A stretch of 64,000 bases of DNA, taken from positions 5,691,922 to 5,755,921 of the forward strand of contig OX442425.1 in NCBI GenBank assembly GCA_949361645.1. The letters are read 5' to 3'. Made by a program: the position numbers and the translations under genes. Below are positions 1 through 12,669 of the stretch, one piece after another. The DNA is from Spongilla lacustris (taxonomy: Eukaryota > Porifera > Demospongiae > Spongillida > Spongillidae). Position 1 is the stretch's first letter. Each line of letters begins with the position of its first letter. Below the pieces are notes generated by a model, which was given only the letters and a program-made list of their open reading frames with translations, did no database searches and was not told the origin of the DNA.

Positions 1-1020
1 ATAACTGCCCGTTCACCACCATTCGAATGACCGGTCTTGCATATGTGTAAGTTCTTCCAGCTTGTCTTTTGGCATTGTTCTGTTTGCGCTAGGCCTATGC
101 AAGGATCGATTCTGTTTACTAGAGGAGCCAAAATGGGTGTAAAGCGGTACCGGGTAAGCTTCCTATGTATCTCATGGTTTACATGTGTGCATTACAGAAA
201 TAAGCCTGGTGCCAATTTACCATGACTGAGCCTACCGCATGCGCATGTAAGTTACTTGCGCACGTGGCTTGCTAAAAGGTAGCAACGCCATCTCCAGTCG
301 TAAGTTACATATGCCAGTTGTTTATAACTGTTGCGCGTGTTCGAATTGAGCATGTCAGCTGTATATAGCCTACACTGTCAATTTACCAAGATCACTTCGA
401 GCGTAAGTTACATACGTACATAATTGTGTTTTGTTCATTTAAGCTTGTTACCAAGACGATCCAGAGTCGTAAGTTACGAATGTAAACTACTGTTCGTTTT
501 TGTAGGGATTGAAATGAGACGGTAAGTTTATATATAATAATTAACTTATCTATTCCTTCACTATATAGCTATCCTGCAGTGTACGTTAAAACAGAGACAT
601 TCATTGGTTAAAACGCCAGAAACAGTCGTCTTCCACACGTAAGTAAGGCATGCAAAAGTGTCGTTTATCATCATTCCTACTTTTACAGTGGCAAATACAT
701 TTTATGGCAATCATCATCAAGCCTGGTGTTGTGTTCCCGAACATGCCGCAATATATAAGTGATGTATGGACGTATTTGTAATGTCGTTTTTCAATGAAGC
801 TTTTGTCAACAAATGATAACAATAAATAACTAGCAATAAATTTTATGCTATAGCATCGAGGCCACGTTTGAATGGCCATACCAGTCCTGGTACCGGGGTG
901 TTTCAGGTTGTTTCAGGCCTGATAAATTCTTCCCTGGTCCCGGGTATTGCCCGCCCGGGTCAAAACAACCCTGACATATTGGGGTCGGAACAGGTTGTTC
1001 ACAACCCTGGAACAGGTTGA
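1..1020. other. No gene; cluster of GTAAGTTAC motifs
   Basis: No coding segment is recognised. Between about 246 and 530 the motif GTAAGTTAC or GTAAGTTTA recurs five times, at about 247, 300, 402, 468 and 521, spaced about 50-100 bp. The sequences between the copies are dissimilar. The motif equals a strong 5' splice site, but no open exons sit in front of each copy. Confidence 0.4.
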
Positions 1021-1074
1021 AAATAATTGGTTGTGTAGCTTTTGGTCCAACGATTATGCATAAATGATCGATAA

Positions 1075-1215
1075 TTAATTTTTAAACCGGAAATTACCGG
1101 TTATTTTAAAACGAACAACCTTAACCGACCGGTTATTTTTCAAACTATCACCTTAACCGACCGGTTTTTTTAATTTTAATAACCTGTAACAACCGGTTTT
1201 TTCTAAACTAACAGG
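1075..1215. repeat. Short direct repeats with ACCGGTT core
   Basis: Three or four degenerate units of about 32 bp, each carrying CCGGTT followed by an A/T-rich stretch and CTTAACCGA. Related CCGGTTAACC-rich sequence recurs inside a tyrosine kinase intron at about 9389-9680, so this is a dispersed family. No protein is encoded. Confidence 0.5.
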
Positions 1216-1491
1216 TTTCAAGCCTTACTTATAGTACATGTAGTATACAGTAAGGCTTAGCAATAGTACTTGTCCCCGAAAAGCCTTTTCCTAAATGAAT
1301 CAATCACCACCCTCCTGATGTCTGCGATGTATTATAATGTGGCTATGAGTGCGTACGTACCGAGTTGGCACGAGAGTCCACGTGCATTGTGTGGAGTGAT
1401 AAACTATGGACACATTATTACGCATACTATGTTGTATTAATGCACGTGATGTGTGGTTATTATTAATTAGAGTTTCGAGTAACACGCTACA

Positions 1492-1510
1492 TGGTGGCAG
1501 CTTACTGGGA
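1492..1510 (+). other. Possible primer-binding site of LTR element
   Basis: TGGTGGCAGC follows ..CTACA, the expected LTR end, and lies just upstream of the gag frame. The same TGGTGGCAGC after ..TACA occurs at 49264, suggesting two copies of related LTR elements. Confidence 0.4.
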
Positions 1511-1551
1511 TTGAAACGTGAACGACTATCCTTGTTCGGGTGCGTGGAAAC

Positions 1552-1896
1552 ATGGCTACATATCAACTACCGGCAGTTGAGTGCTTCGATTTTGGAAAAC
1601 CGGGAGACTGGCCTAGTTGGGTTCGCAGATTTGAGCGTTTCCGGGAAGCATCGGGTCTGAAAGAAAAGGAAGAAGAGGCGCAAATTAGTGCTCTAATCTA
1701 TATGATGGGAGATAAGGCAGAGGACATTTTACGCTCTTTCGGTTTGAAGGATGAAGACAAAAAGAAGTACAAGGTAGTGCGCGATCGATATGATGCTTAC
1801 TTTGTCAAGAAGCGGAATGTCATTTACGAGCGCGCCAAGTTTAACTTACGGAAACAAGAGGATCGCCTCAATTACTTGTTAACTTTACTTCGCTAA
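1552..1896 (+). pseudogene. Ty3/gypsy-type retrotransposon gag, N-terminal fragment
   Basis: The 115-residue reading frame starts MATYQLP and carries the pattern typical of one Ty3/gypsy gag family: F-D-F-G-K near the start, W-P-S-W-V-R-R-F-E-R-F, ALIYMMGDKAEDIL, and YFVKKRNVIYERAKFN. The start chosen is the internal ATG at 1552, because the family begins just before this block; an in-frame ATG twelve bases upstream is also open. The frame stops after about 115 residues, where intact gag continues for several hundred more, and no pol follows. About 60 bp upstream, TGGTGGCAGC at 1492 looks like a tRNA primer-binding site right after an LTR end (..CTACA). This is therefore the 5' end of a truncated element. 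The LTR start was not located. Confidence 0.75.
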
Positions 1897-2039
1897 TCGC
1901 TAGTTGTAAAGTCAAAGCCAGCCGTAACGAGATTATTTCCACTTTAATTTCCAGCAAGCAAAAGTGGTACTGGGTCTTTGGGGCGGAGAATAGGCGGAGC
2001 CAGATGCCAGATATAAATTGCATATTCATGTGCTCGGAA

Positions 2040-2240
2040 GAACGGGAAGCGCGTTAGGATACATTGGTGGCGCGAATGGAGCGGGAAATATGCACTAACT
2101 TTGCACTGCATATTACTGTAACGGATAATATACAAATCAACGATCTGAACAAATCAATAGCTACAGGACTTCACTATGTATGTTCCGAATTTGATGCGTT
2201 TTCAACACTCGCACCTCGAGAAATGTGGATTTCTAACCCG
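2040..2240. repeat. Decayed half-copy of the 2455-3806 foldback arm
   Basis: The order of short blocks (GAGCGGGAAA, GTAACGGATA, GAACAAATC, ATAGCTACAGGACTTC, GAATTTGATGCG) follows the right arm of the adjacent foldback element in the same direction but is strongly diverged. No coding sequence is seen. Confidence 0.5.
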
Positions 2241-2454
2241 CGGGGTTAACGAATGCTGTACCCGCTGCACGGAAAATACGTAGATTACAAAAATCGATTT
2301 CCACAGAGAGAAATGGTGTGGGAACAAGTGTACGAAATTTGAAAGGAAAACGTTGTACCGTTGCGAAGATGTGCTGTTAAGTGTAACGTGCAATTTTTAT
2401 AGTGATAAAATTATGACCCTATAGAAGCCCGATTTTGCTGGACACTGTCCCATA

Positions 2455-3806
2455 TATTATATTGGGACAGTTTCCGCGAAAATGTTATAAAAATGTTTCT
2501 TGTTTGAATCGCTATATCTTCCGAACGCTAAATGCTATCGACTTCCTATTTTCAACAGTTCATACTACACCATTTTTCTATGATAAATTACATTAGTCTT
2601 GCACTTGCTTCACGTCAGTATTGCAACGTTCGATACCCGACCGGGTTCAAACCCGCCATAACTTTAGGTATGAGTAATCAAATCACTTCAAATTCGGTTT
2701 ATAGGTACAGAGGTCCCATACCTATCGATTTGTACTGTTCGTTAATTTTTAGTTATGCCATCCGTTACGGAGATACAGTTGAACAAACTACGTGCACTTT
2801 TTCCCGCTCGATTCGCGCCAATGATATAGCAACCGCCTCCCCATACATTGAGCGGGACGCGATTTGCCACGGGACCTTTTCATTTAAGGGCGCAAGGAAT
2901 GCAATTAGTGTTGATTACACGTGACGTCAACATCCGGAGTACATTCTTCGCGCGTTTGGCTATGGTGTGCGTGTATTCTCGCGTGTGTTGGCTTCAAACT
3001 CTTTGAGATTTGAGGTTAGAATGATGAATGCAGTATGGAGGACCCCTCCAGGTACATGCTGTGATCATGCTTCGCATTCTCGTTCAAAGTTTCTGAAGGA
3101 TGGCTTCTAGTGAATGCATTAGAGAAAAACCCAGTACTTAGGCTGAACTAACACAAAACGCGTACGATATGCCCGGAGCATCACTAAATGAGCCATTCCA
3201 TGGCATTCTAAAAGTGCGCACTTTCACACCTACGCAGGCAAATGGATAGGATGGTAGATTCCAGGAAGCAATTATAGTGCCCTTCTTCTCACATAAAAAA
3301 TTATTCGTGACAAGCTACCACTGTAACAAGGAACTGAAAAACGCCATTGAGCGGATGTACTCCGGATGTAACGTCACTTCTAATAATGACGTCACGTTGA
3401 CGCGCAAACAAGCGGGAAAGAGGACGTACTGTGTTCAACTGTATCTCCGTAACAGATGGCATAAAAATTAACGAAAAACGAACAGAACAAATCGATAGGT
3501 ATAGGACCTCTGTATGTACTTACAAACTGAATTTGAAGCGATTTTGATTACTCCTACCTAAAGTTATGGCGGGTTTGAACCCGGTCGGGTATCGAACGTT
3601 GCAATACTGGCGTAGAGCAAGTGCTAGACTCCAAAATGTAATTTATCATAGAAAAATGGTGTAGTATGAACTGTTGAAAATAGGAAGTCGATAGTGTTTA
3701 GCGTTCGGAAGATGTAGTGATTCAAACAAGAAGCATTTTTATAACATTATAATGTTAAAAGGGTGACATTTTCGCGGAAACTGTCCCATATATATATATA
3801 TATATG
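2455..3806. mobile_element. Foldback (long inverted repeat) element
   Basis: The left arm at about 2455-2955 is the reverse complement of the right arm at about 3345-3806, with only substitutions and small gaps. Shared blocks include GGGACAGTTTCCGCG at the outer ends, CTTCCTATTTTCAACAGTTC, the palindromic GGGTTCAAACCCG, and AGATACAGTTGAAC. The loop of about 400 bp has no recognisable ORF. No transposase is encoded, so it is a non-autonomous foldback or MITE-like element. A third relative lies at 12440-12645. The GTTCGATACCC and GGTTCAAACCC blocks resemble Pol III B boxes, but a convincing A box was not found. Confidence 0.85.
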
Positions 3807-4207
3807 TCACACGCTACATGTAGTCCAATATTGGTTCAATTACATCACGCGACACGAAGTTCTAGCTCTAAAGGCGAGTGAGTTCAGACACTATCAGCGA
3901 TCACTTTTCAATGCCAAAAACTTTCATGCAAGGTTGGTTCCGTTTATTATCGATCTGGTGATCCGAGTGGTACGAGGTTATAGTTTGCCGTTCCTGTATT
4001 GAAAACAATCTTGTAATCCATCTGGCCCTCCATGGAAAGGAGGAAAAGGAACATTAATAAGCTCTCTATCATACCGTGGGTGTAATAGGACTGATCATGA
4101 CTTCATCTCGTATTTTATCATTAACGATTCAAACTTTAAATTTTACAATAGTTCATCCGATTCCAGTTATCTTTGATTATAATGTACATATAATTCTGTA
4201 AAGTTGG

Positions 4208-5701
4208 GGGCCTGTCACGCGAAAATTGGTCCAGGCGAAAATTGGACCCCGGACCACTTTTGGTTGCCAAAATTGGTCCGGGTTGCCAAAAGTGGTCCGG
4301 GTATATCAGCGTGCAGGAAACCGTTCCTTGCCTTCAGACGTTTGTGTAGGACCTATTTCTATGCAGCCGCGCAGTAAATGCATAAGCGTACATAATGCAT
4401 AAGCGTACATACTGCATGGCAAATATGCGCGAGCTTGTACTGCTGATAATGCATGCAGGTTCCTGGCAGCGATATATATGGTAAAGATATTAAAAGAAAC
4501 ACACGCAGCAGCATCCACTAGACATATATAGGGCTCATGCAGATAAAGGTGAATTATAGACTCCATGCATGTGCTTATAACCTATATAGGAACAGCTCTT
4601 CAGTACCTCACCAAACCTTCTACACCTATGAAGGCCTGCATGGCCTCATTGCCAGAGAAGATGAGGATGAATTCGATGCTAGCCACGGTAACATACATCA
4701 CCTATGGCTCTTATGATGCATAACATTAAGACAAAATCATTGATTTTCAGCAAGGTTCATGATTATGCTGTGATTATACCTAGGAATCTATCTGGACTAC
4801 ATGTAAGTTCAAAGGTAATTAAAACTCCATACAAGGATCTTCATTGTGAAACTTTGAATAAGGTCTACTATATACATGTACATATTAACAGTGCATGCAT
4901 GTACTGTTTAAAGCCGATGAACATAGTTCATTGCAAATAGGGCTTGGTTCTTATGCCTGCTGCATCTGACAATGCATGCATGATGCTATATAAGCTACAA
5001 ACCTGTTGGCATAAGTTTGGACTCAAAAACACCAACGGAAGTCACTCCTTTAGCAACGTCAAGAATTAAAGCCTGCTGTTTTCATTTTTCGATAATCAGT
5101 TGTACTTGCTGCATGTGCGCGTGCATATGGATCATATAGGAATAGGAATAGGAATACTGTGCCATCATAAAATCAGGGTCTATTTGATTTACAATCCTCG
5201 TTGAGATAATTTTTTTTTAAACGTAACTTGACACACTTCCACGCATCTGTACTTTTAAATACAATCGTTAATTTATCAGTTCATGCATGTTCATCACAAT
5301 TTCTAATTATATGAGTCGACGGAAGACCATTCTGAAAGAGCTACATGTAGCAAAGGCTGATAAAATTTGTGCAGGACATGATTCGTTAGCTATGCGTAAT
5401 AAAGTTGTACATGCAAGTTGTGTTGACTATTCAGTTGATCAGACATGAATCTCTCAAGCTAAAATCAGCAGCAGGACAAAACCATGTTATACACAGATGT
5501 ACACGTACCGTACGCTTATATTTACTGCACACACCTATTACCTCGGATCATATTTAGTAACACACCACCCATATATACGAACTTAACAGTGCAAGGACTG
5601 GTTTCATTCAAGTTTATAAAACCCGGACCACTTTCGGCAACCCGGACCAATTTTGGCAGCGAAAAGTGGTCCGCCCGGACCAATTTTCGCGTGACAGGCC
5701 C
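4208..5701. mobile_element. DNA transposon with about 90-bp TIRs, non-autonomous
   Basis: The outer ends are inverted copies: GGGCCTGTCACGCGAAAATT at 4208 and its complement ending at 5701. Similarity continues inward through repeated blocks ATTGGTCC, CGGACCACTTT and TTGGTCCGGG to about 4300 and 5610. The interior, about 1.3 kb, holds no protein I recognise. Target duplication is not clear. The superfamily is unknown. Confidence 0.8.
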
Positions 5702-6925
5702 TACCCCCCCCCCCCCCCCCCTTCCGCGGTTCCGCCGCCGCTGCAGCTGAGCACCGAGGGTGTAATTTAACCCCGGGGGGATCGGACCCGCTCTAGGCAA
5801 TCGCTGGTCACACTGGTCCGGACACACCCACCCCAAGCGGGTGTTGGGCCAGGTCGCCTACCACCAGACCTCTGCTTCCACGCAGCACATGTCCATGCAG
5901 CTTAATTTATACCGTAAAAGGTCATATGAACTGTAAACTTTAATTGCTGCCATCCCATGCACTGGGGCCACTGGGAACATTTGATATATTCAAATATTAG
6001 ATCTATGCTAATTGCAAAGGTACTCAAAGAAAACAGGTACACTTCACCAGTATAAACTGCTCAGATACAAAGATGTACACCCACTTATTATAACAATTGC
6101 CTCCAGACGTTTATTATGCAGTCCAGTCCACAGATGCTGGGACATGTATTAGCTGCAGCTACAAACATAGGACGATGAAGAAAATACTATCTTGCGGCCC
6201 AGTATCAGTAGAGTTCTTTCATCCTCACCGTAGCGGACTGCACTAGCTGCATGTAGCTCCGCCACTGTTTGGATGGCAAAAGTTTGTTAGGTAGCTGAAT
6301 CTGATTCCTGAGTTTTGCGGCTGAAATGAAAAAAAAAAAAAAAAAAAGAAAAACACCCAGAAAGCAAGCAAATCACGAGCACATAAATATTTGACCACAC
6401 CCACTTTTAAGAAAAGTATACATCACTTCCCACACTTAGTGGCGGAGCTTGGGGGGGGGGGGGGGGGGGGGGGCCTGGCTCTGCCAGTGCACTCAGTTTT
6501 AAACTTCCTACGCCTCTGATTAATACAAATACAACAGTCATCATTTGCTCCACTGATTGTTGGCAACACTTTTCTTTCACTTTGATTGCGTAGTGCTAAA
6601 ACACATATTATGCAATACTACACGATCATCATTTTCGTACATGATGAATCGAAGATCACGTACTAGTGCATGTCGACACTTATTGCAGAGAAATGCATAA
6701 TTTGTATTTTTAAGTCAACTATCGATGGTATGTAGTGTAAAAAAAAACATCCTGATTTGGGACTTCATTATGATGAAATGAATGAACCACTTTTAGGTGA
6801 GTAAAAGGATGATGAGAGAAATATTGGTGTTCCAGCTCATGATAAAAGGTGCCTTTGATCCCAGCCAATCTTTATGCCTTGCATTATTATATAGTACATA
6901 CAATGTATATATTATTCGGCCACAG
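5702..6925. other. No gene; poly-G tract flanked by short inverted repeat
   Basis: A poly(dC) run at about 5703-5720, an A-rich run near 6330-6350 and a 23-bp poly(dG) run at 6451-6473 are seen. The latter is flanked by GTGGCGGAGCTTGG and CCTGGCTCTGCCAGTG, an imperfect inverted pair like the ends of the element at 40591-41399. Upstream exons of the tyrosine kinase gene may lie here but were not resolved. Confidence 0.4.
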
Positions 6926-9900
6926 CTGGATGCGTGCAGACTGAAGCAATACTTCACATTATTCAGGGAGGCTATGATGACCTAGCGGACTACTACCTGT
7001 AAGTCTGAATATGCATGTGTACGATTTAGAAGCGCTCTGCATGCATTCGGTTGCAATAATGGTTGTGAAGAGGTGTATCTATTCCCCCGTGCAGATACAA
7101 TGAATGCGGGAGCCTTTCAGTTTATCCACAATCCCTAATCCTACCAGAATGTGAAAGTTACAGCAGCGATAACATTTCAATCGTGATCGCAAGTCTCACC
7201 TTCCCTTCGGGTGTCTCCACCCAAGATATCTTTCTAACCATTGTCAACTATTCCCTGTCGACTCCAGCTTTAAGCGGTATTCAAGAACAGCTCACTTCGA
7301 GTTGCGAGGACGTGATAAGTTTCGGCTATTCGTACAATTCGTCAACCTGTTTGAGTGACACTGACAGTTGTTTAGCGAGCTGTCCCGATTGCTGGCTGAA
7401 TAGTGTCACCTACCTTCACAGTTATAACTGTAGTAAAGAGATCTTTATACTAATCCGCACTACTTGTACAAACTTCTCAATTCCAGGAACTTGTATTGGG
7501 CATAGCAAACCAAAATCGACGTGCTGCCCCGAGAAGTCTAATCAGAACAATGCGATGTTAATTGAATTTCTTGTTCCTCTGTTATTGATCCTTGTGGTTC
7601 TCTCTAGTGTAACAGCAGCACTGACTGCATACGCGGTGAAGACAAGGTATATGCATATACTTTTGTGTATAAATAATATAATATATAATTACACTTATTA
7701 TTGTATTGCATCGTCAAGAATGCGCACTTAAACATATACACCTTGTACTCATGCAATACACGCATACGCTGAATTGCGCGGATGTAAATTTAGATCACTC
7801 GTAAACCAAAATTAATTGATTGTAATTGATATGAAAGTTAACGGCAGCCAGCTAAACATGCATGGAAACACTTTGGGGATTCAAAATCTGTATTCAAATT
7901 TACAAAACACTTTGGGGTGTTGAAGTGGATGCCTTGCCGCGAAATTTATACATACAGAATTATGGCAACATTCACAGAATTATCTTTGTCTAGTTAAAGT
8001 GATGTCATCTTTTATACAAAGTGGCTATTGCACAGCGCATCATAAAATTTGCTTATTAATTTCCAACCTTTAGGCACGCCTATGTCCTTAAGTGCTCTAC
8101 GACTGAACTGGATACAACATGTACTTCGGCTTCATACGATACTTTAAAAATGGTTGCCTCTTCAGACGAGATGTCTGAGACTCTCGAGAAATGGAAAACT
8201 GCATTGTCAGCATGTACCCTTTCTTCAAAGTCCATAGCTATTGGTAGAAAACTTGGCGAAGGTACGTACTTAGGCATATACATGTATACATATGCATGCA
8301 TGTATAGTACATATAGTTACTAGCAAATGCCATAACATAATGAATGGTTTTTGGTTACGGTACACATGCATACTGGATTATGTACACGGAAATAAAGTAG
8401 TGCCTGGTGGTGTCAGATGCTGCAGTATAACACCAGGGTACACATATTCAGTACATTTAAATGCTACAATGTACAACTGGAAAAAAAAAAAAAAAACGTT
8501 TAAATGTACAGTACGTGCACACATCCGATTTGTTGCTTGGTAAAAAAAAATAACGACCGTTCCTGCTGTTGTGCATAGCTACATGTATGTATAAGCTGCA
8601 ATCAGTGCAGTGTTAATTTTATATAATAGCGCTCTGTTTCTGGATGTAAGTTTGTACATGTTACTATAGTACAAGTACATGTACATGTGTATGTATTAAG
8701 TACATGTATGCTACATATAGTAGTATTTTTTCATGTTGGATAGAGGGTGATGATTATACATGCATGTATTTGGCCCCCATGTAGGATGTTTTGGTGTTGT
8801 TTACAGTGGAGAAATACCATCAAGGATTCAAGACAGTACAATACAAAGAATTGCTATTAAGTCCATGAAACGTTAGCTTTACACAATGATAACCTTTTAT
8901 ACTTTTACATGCACTGAACATAATTAATGCCTTCCATTCAGAGTTGTGTTCTCTTACTCAACTGGAAGACTTTCTCTCAGAGGCAGCAACAATGTCTAAA
9001 TTTAACCATCCAAATATATTGAAACTAGAGGGAGTGTGTTTTGATACTGAAGACAGACTTCCCTTCATAGTACTACCCTTAATGATTCATGGAGATCTGA
9101 AATCCTTTCTAGTTTGTAAGAGAAATAATGACACTTCAAAAGTATCAGTTTTACCAGAGGTGGGTGTAAAAAATGAACTATTACATGTATAATCATTTAC
9201 GTAATTTTTTTTTCTCTTACATGTATTTGTACAGGGTTTTAACGTAGTTACTCTTCTCTCGATGTGCCTGGATCTGGCAAATGGAATGGCATATTTAGCA
9301 CAGCAAAAGTTCGTTCATCGAGACTTGGCAGCGAGGAATTGCATGTATGGATACATGGAGTAACTTGAAACCAAGTTGTATCGTAACCCCTCCGTTAACC
9401 GGTTAACCGTTTAACCAGTTGCGAAATGTTGCCCTAGCTGTCTTACGGTTCTGGGAATCCAAGCAAATACCTGCTAATTTAGAAAAAAAAAAAGAACCAG
9501 TTGTAATAACCTGTAAAAAAACAACCCAAAAAAAAAACAACCCAATTAAAAAACAATCGGTTAATGACATGGCAAGATGATGGTCCTTGGCGACACGTGG
9601 AAGAGTGTGATGATGAAACAAAAACAAACGCTTGAACCTGTTGATTTTTTACTTAGTTTTCAACCGGTTGACTTAACCGCTAGGGTATTTTTTTACCTTT
9701 GTACTTTGCTATTTCCACGTATACTAAGCGTACCACGCGTACATTTAGTGCATAGGCTATGTACTAGATGTACTAGTGGATCTGTATTAAGCATTATGTA
9801 CATGTACAAGGCATGATAACGTAACTTGAGCCAATGAGCTATATCCAGACCGAAGTAGTGTTTTATTATCTACATGTACTGTTATGAATACACATAATGG

Positions 9901-10553
9901 AAAGTTGATAATAGCATGGTCAACATGTTTAAAAGTCCGATGTATTATTACTAACAATGAATATTGATGTTATTGATTCTGAAAGTGAAACTGGTGTTGA
10001 TAATATTCATTTGTATATCATTTAGGGTAGATGAGAAGCTGGGTATTAAGATTGCTGATTTTGGACTCTCTCGTGACGTTCACTACCAAGACTATTATCG
10101 GCTAACACACAAGGCCATGGTTCCAGTGAAGTGGCTTGCTATCGAGAGTTTGCTTGATCGAATTTTCAATGAAAAGACAGATGTAGTAAGTTAGCACAAT
10201 TTAACTGTACAGTGTACACCTTGTATTCAGGGCATTTTATCTACCACTTAGTGGTCTTTTGGGATAGTGTGCTGGGAGGTGTTTTCTATTGGTATGCAGC
10301 CATACTGCACTGTAGAAAATTGTGACATTCGGGACTACCTTATCAGTGGTCAGAGGTTGAAGAAACCAGATCTGTGTCCGGAACACATGTGAGTATCCAA
10401 TGAATGCCCACTAAAGATATGAATACCTGATTACACAGTTACCAAGAAATAGTCCTGAAATGTTGGAGTGCCTCACCAGACACCCGTCCATCATTTGCAG
10501 AATGTGTACTACTATTACAAAAGCAACTAAAAGAAACAGCTCCAATGGACTGA
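6926..10553 (+). CDS. Receptor tyrosine kinase, TAM-like kinase domain (3' exons)
   Basis: Nine exons with agreeing phases: 6926-6998, 7095-7646, 8074-8261, 8785-8871, 8942-9159, 9235-9344, 10026-10185, 10252-10388 and 10439-10553 (stop TGA). All introns are GT-AG, one with the weaker donor GTTAGC at 8872. Exons 1-2 encode a cysteine-containing ectodomain with several N-glycosylation sequons and then a single membrane helix (about 7556-7640, [15 protein letters not shown]). Exon 3 is juxtamembrane and ends in the glycine loop [15 protein letters not shown]. Then follow the lysine in IAIKSMK, the catalytic loop HRDLAARNC, the DFGLSRD motif, an activation loop with [13 protein letters not shown], and [13 protein letters not shown]. 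All catalytic residues are present. By eye the activation segment resembles the AXL/MER/TYRO3 group; that is inference. The signal peptide and earlier ectodomain exons were not found. Confidence 0.93.
9389..9680. repeat. CCGGTTAACC-type repeat in kinase intron
   Basis: Lies in the 9345-10025 intron. It starts TTAACCGGTTAACCG and ends TCAACCGGTTGACTTAACCG, with A-rich runs between. The inverted ends and the shared core with 1075-1215 suggest one small mobile family. Nothing is coded. Confidence 0.45.
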
Positions 10554-11903
10554 ACCATTTGGTATTAGTAACCAGGGCTTTAATATATTCTATAGTTTTT
10601 ATTTTATTTCACTTACATTCCAAATGTGGTTTGTATCATGATTATTCATGAGACATACAACCACTGTACTTAATCTTTCTTACAAAGGGTACCATTTTTA
10701 CCCAGTGACATTCAGCTATAAGATATAGCGACAGTTGTCTTTGCACCAGAGCCATGAACTTGTGTCTATGAGTTTAACAAAGTAAAAAATGAGGTCACAA
10801 GGGCATCAGCCTAAACACTTCTCCATTGATTAACTTTCATATTCATTTATTTCCCACCTCATTTTCTGTGTGTTTCGTTTATAATTGTAGGAAAAAGTAC
10901 TTTATTGACTACTGAATAGCTATTCAAAAAAAAAAAAAGAAGTGCTTGAAATTTGCTTTCCATTCATGATTGCACATCCAATGTGTTTAGAAAATTAAAG
11001 AATGGTTTCAGTTTTGTGTTAAGTAGATGATTGAAAAAATATCAAAACAAGTTTTTCAAAACCATATAATGGTAGTAGCACAAAGATAAGCTAAAATGAA
11101 AGTAAACAAGCACTTCAGTATTTTTATATATGTTTTTACACACCAGAATCCGCCCAGAATTGAATTGGCCCATGTACATGCATACACGCTTTCCATGAGA
11201 CAGCATGCATGAATGATAAGTGTATTTATTAGGTAAAGCTATAGATAGTTTATTTCCAGTGCACCCTCACACTTGAAGTCATGGCCAGCATGGATATGCA
11301 GCACTATGCGTACAGAAATAAAATGTACTCGTCAAGAAATGAAACAATTGTTCAGTTTATGTATTGACCTTTTTCACAACATATGTTTTGTAAATAAAAA
11401 TAATACTCCACGACTTCTTCAAATGTCAAAGTGTGCTCTCCTTTCTAGTTTAACATATTATATTGCTGTACATGCTTAATGATAAATGGATAGACTTACT
11501 TGATTACACATGTAACCTTCAATTCAATACACAAAATGCTGTAAAGCTTCCACTTGCATTCGAGACTTGTATTAAAGTGATTTTTTTTTGCAGTAGCTTA
11601 CCACTAAAGTGTTAGTTACAGGACACTTTGTGAAAAAAAAAACCTTCATCTCTTTAGAAACATTTCAGGCTTTAAGGATTATGCCTGTAAAGGGTACAGC
11701 ACACTAATGCCATCATGACTACTTCTTGCCACGAGCATTAAGTACAAATAACACTTCATTGTTCTCTGACAAATCATCTTTAAAATGGTAATTCTATTCA
11801 TATAAAACAGAATTTCAACCTCATTCTCATTTTAGGGGCAGTATACAAGTGCATATCTAATTTATGCCATTACTTGCCTATGTGTATATTACATGCACAT
11901 GAA

Positions 11904-11935
<32 letters not shown>

Positions 11936-12027
11936 AACTGTCAAATATACATGACATACGCCAAATACGAGTAATAAATGTGTTACATAGTTACAATTAG
12001 CTAAATAAATTCAGCCTGATTGTGGTA

Positions 12028-12073
<46 letters not shown>

Positions 12074-12439
12074 TCATACATGTAGCACTCCTGCAAATAA
12101 TCCCTTGAATGCAATTTCGAGTCACTAAAAAAACATCTTACCAGTAGTCTTCCACAACAACCAGGCCATCTTGAGGCAGTGGATTTTTCACTATATCTCT
12201 GTAGTTGTTTTTAGTTGCTAAAATATTATACAACTACACCGACCCGTGGAAAATCATGCGCTGATTTTTAAAAAAATATATCGTTCACCTACACCGAAGG
12301 ACAACGAATACACTAAGTCAAAGGCTCAGAGCCACTGGGACGCTTGATCGAATCACGTGAGCTGTGTCGAGCTGGTAACAGGTTATCAAAAGTCTCAACC
12401 AACAGGAAGTAGTAGTATATTCGTGTGCTTTGGTGAATG
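10554..12439. other. Kinase 3' flank; no gene seen
   Basis: A/T-rich sequence downstream of the kinase stop. It has two ATT microsatellites (11903-11934 and 12030-12073). No convincing exon or polyadenylation site was chosen; several AATAAA-like words occur. Confidence 0.4.
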
Positions 12440-12645
12440 GAAACTGTTCAAGCACCGCGATTTGAGCGGGAAACATGTACCTTATTTACGATAGGTAAAG
12501 GACCTCTCTACGAATTTGAAGTGATTTGATTACTCCTACCGAAAGTTATGGCGGGTTTGAACCCGCGGTGGGTATCAATACTGGCTAGAAGCTATAGTGC
12601 AAATGTGTGTTTTTAAATTTAGAGAAATGGTGTAGCATGTGCAGT
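12440..12645. repeat. Third relative of the foldback arm
   Basis: GAGCGGGAAA, ATAGGTAAAGGACCTCT, GAATTTGAAGTGATTTGATT, AAAGTTATGGCGGGTTTGAA and GAAATGGTGTAGCATG follow the order of the right arm of the 2455-3806 element. Only one arm is present. Confidence 0.7.
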
Positions 12646-12669
12646 GTGAAGGATCACTGCGCAAAAAAA

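Noticed and set aside
3560..3650. Possible tRNA gene (GTAGAGC with GTTCGA-like block)
   Set aside because: No cloverleaf could be folded and the segment is part of an inverted repeat arm present in several copies.
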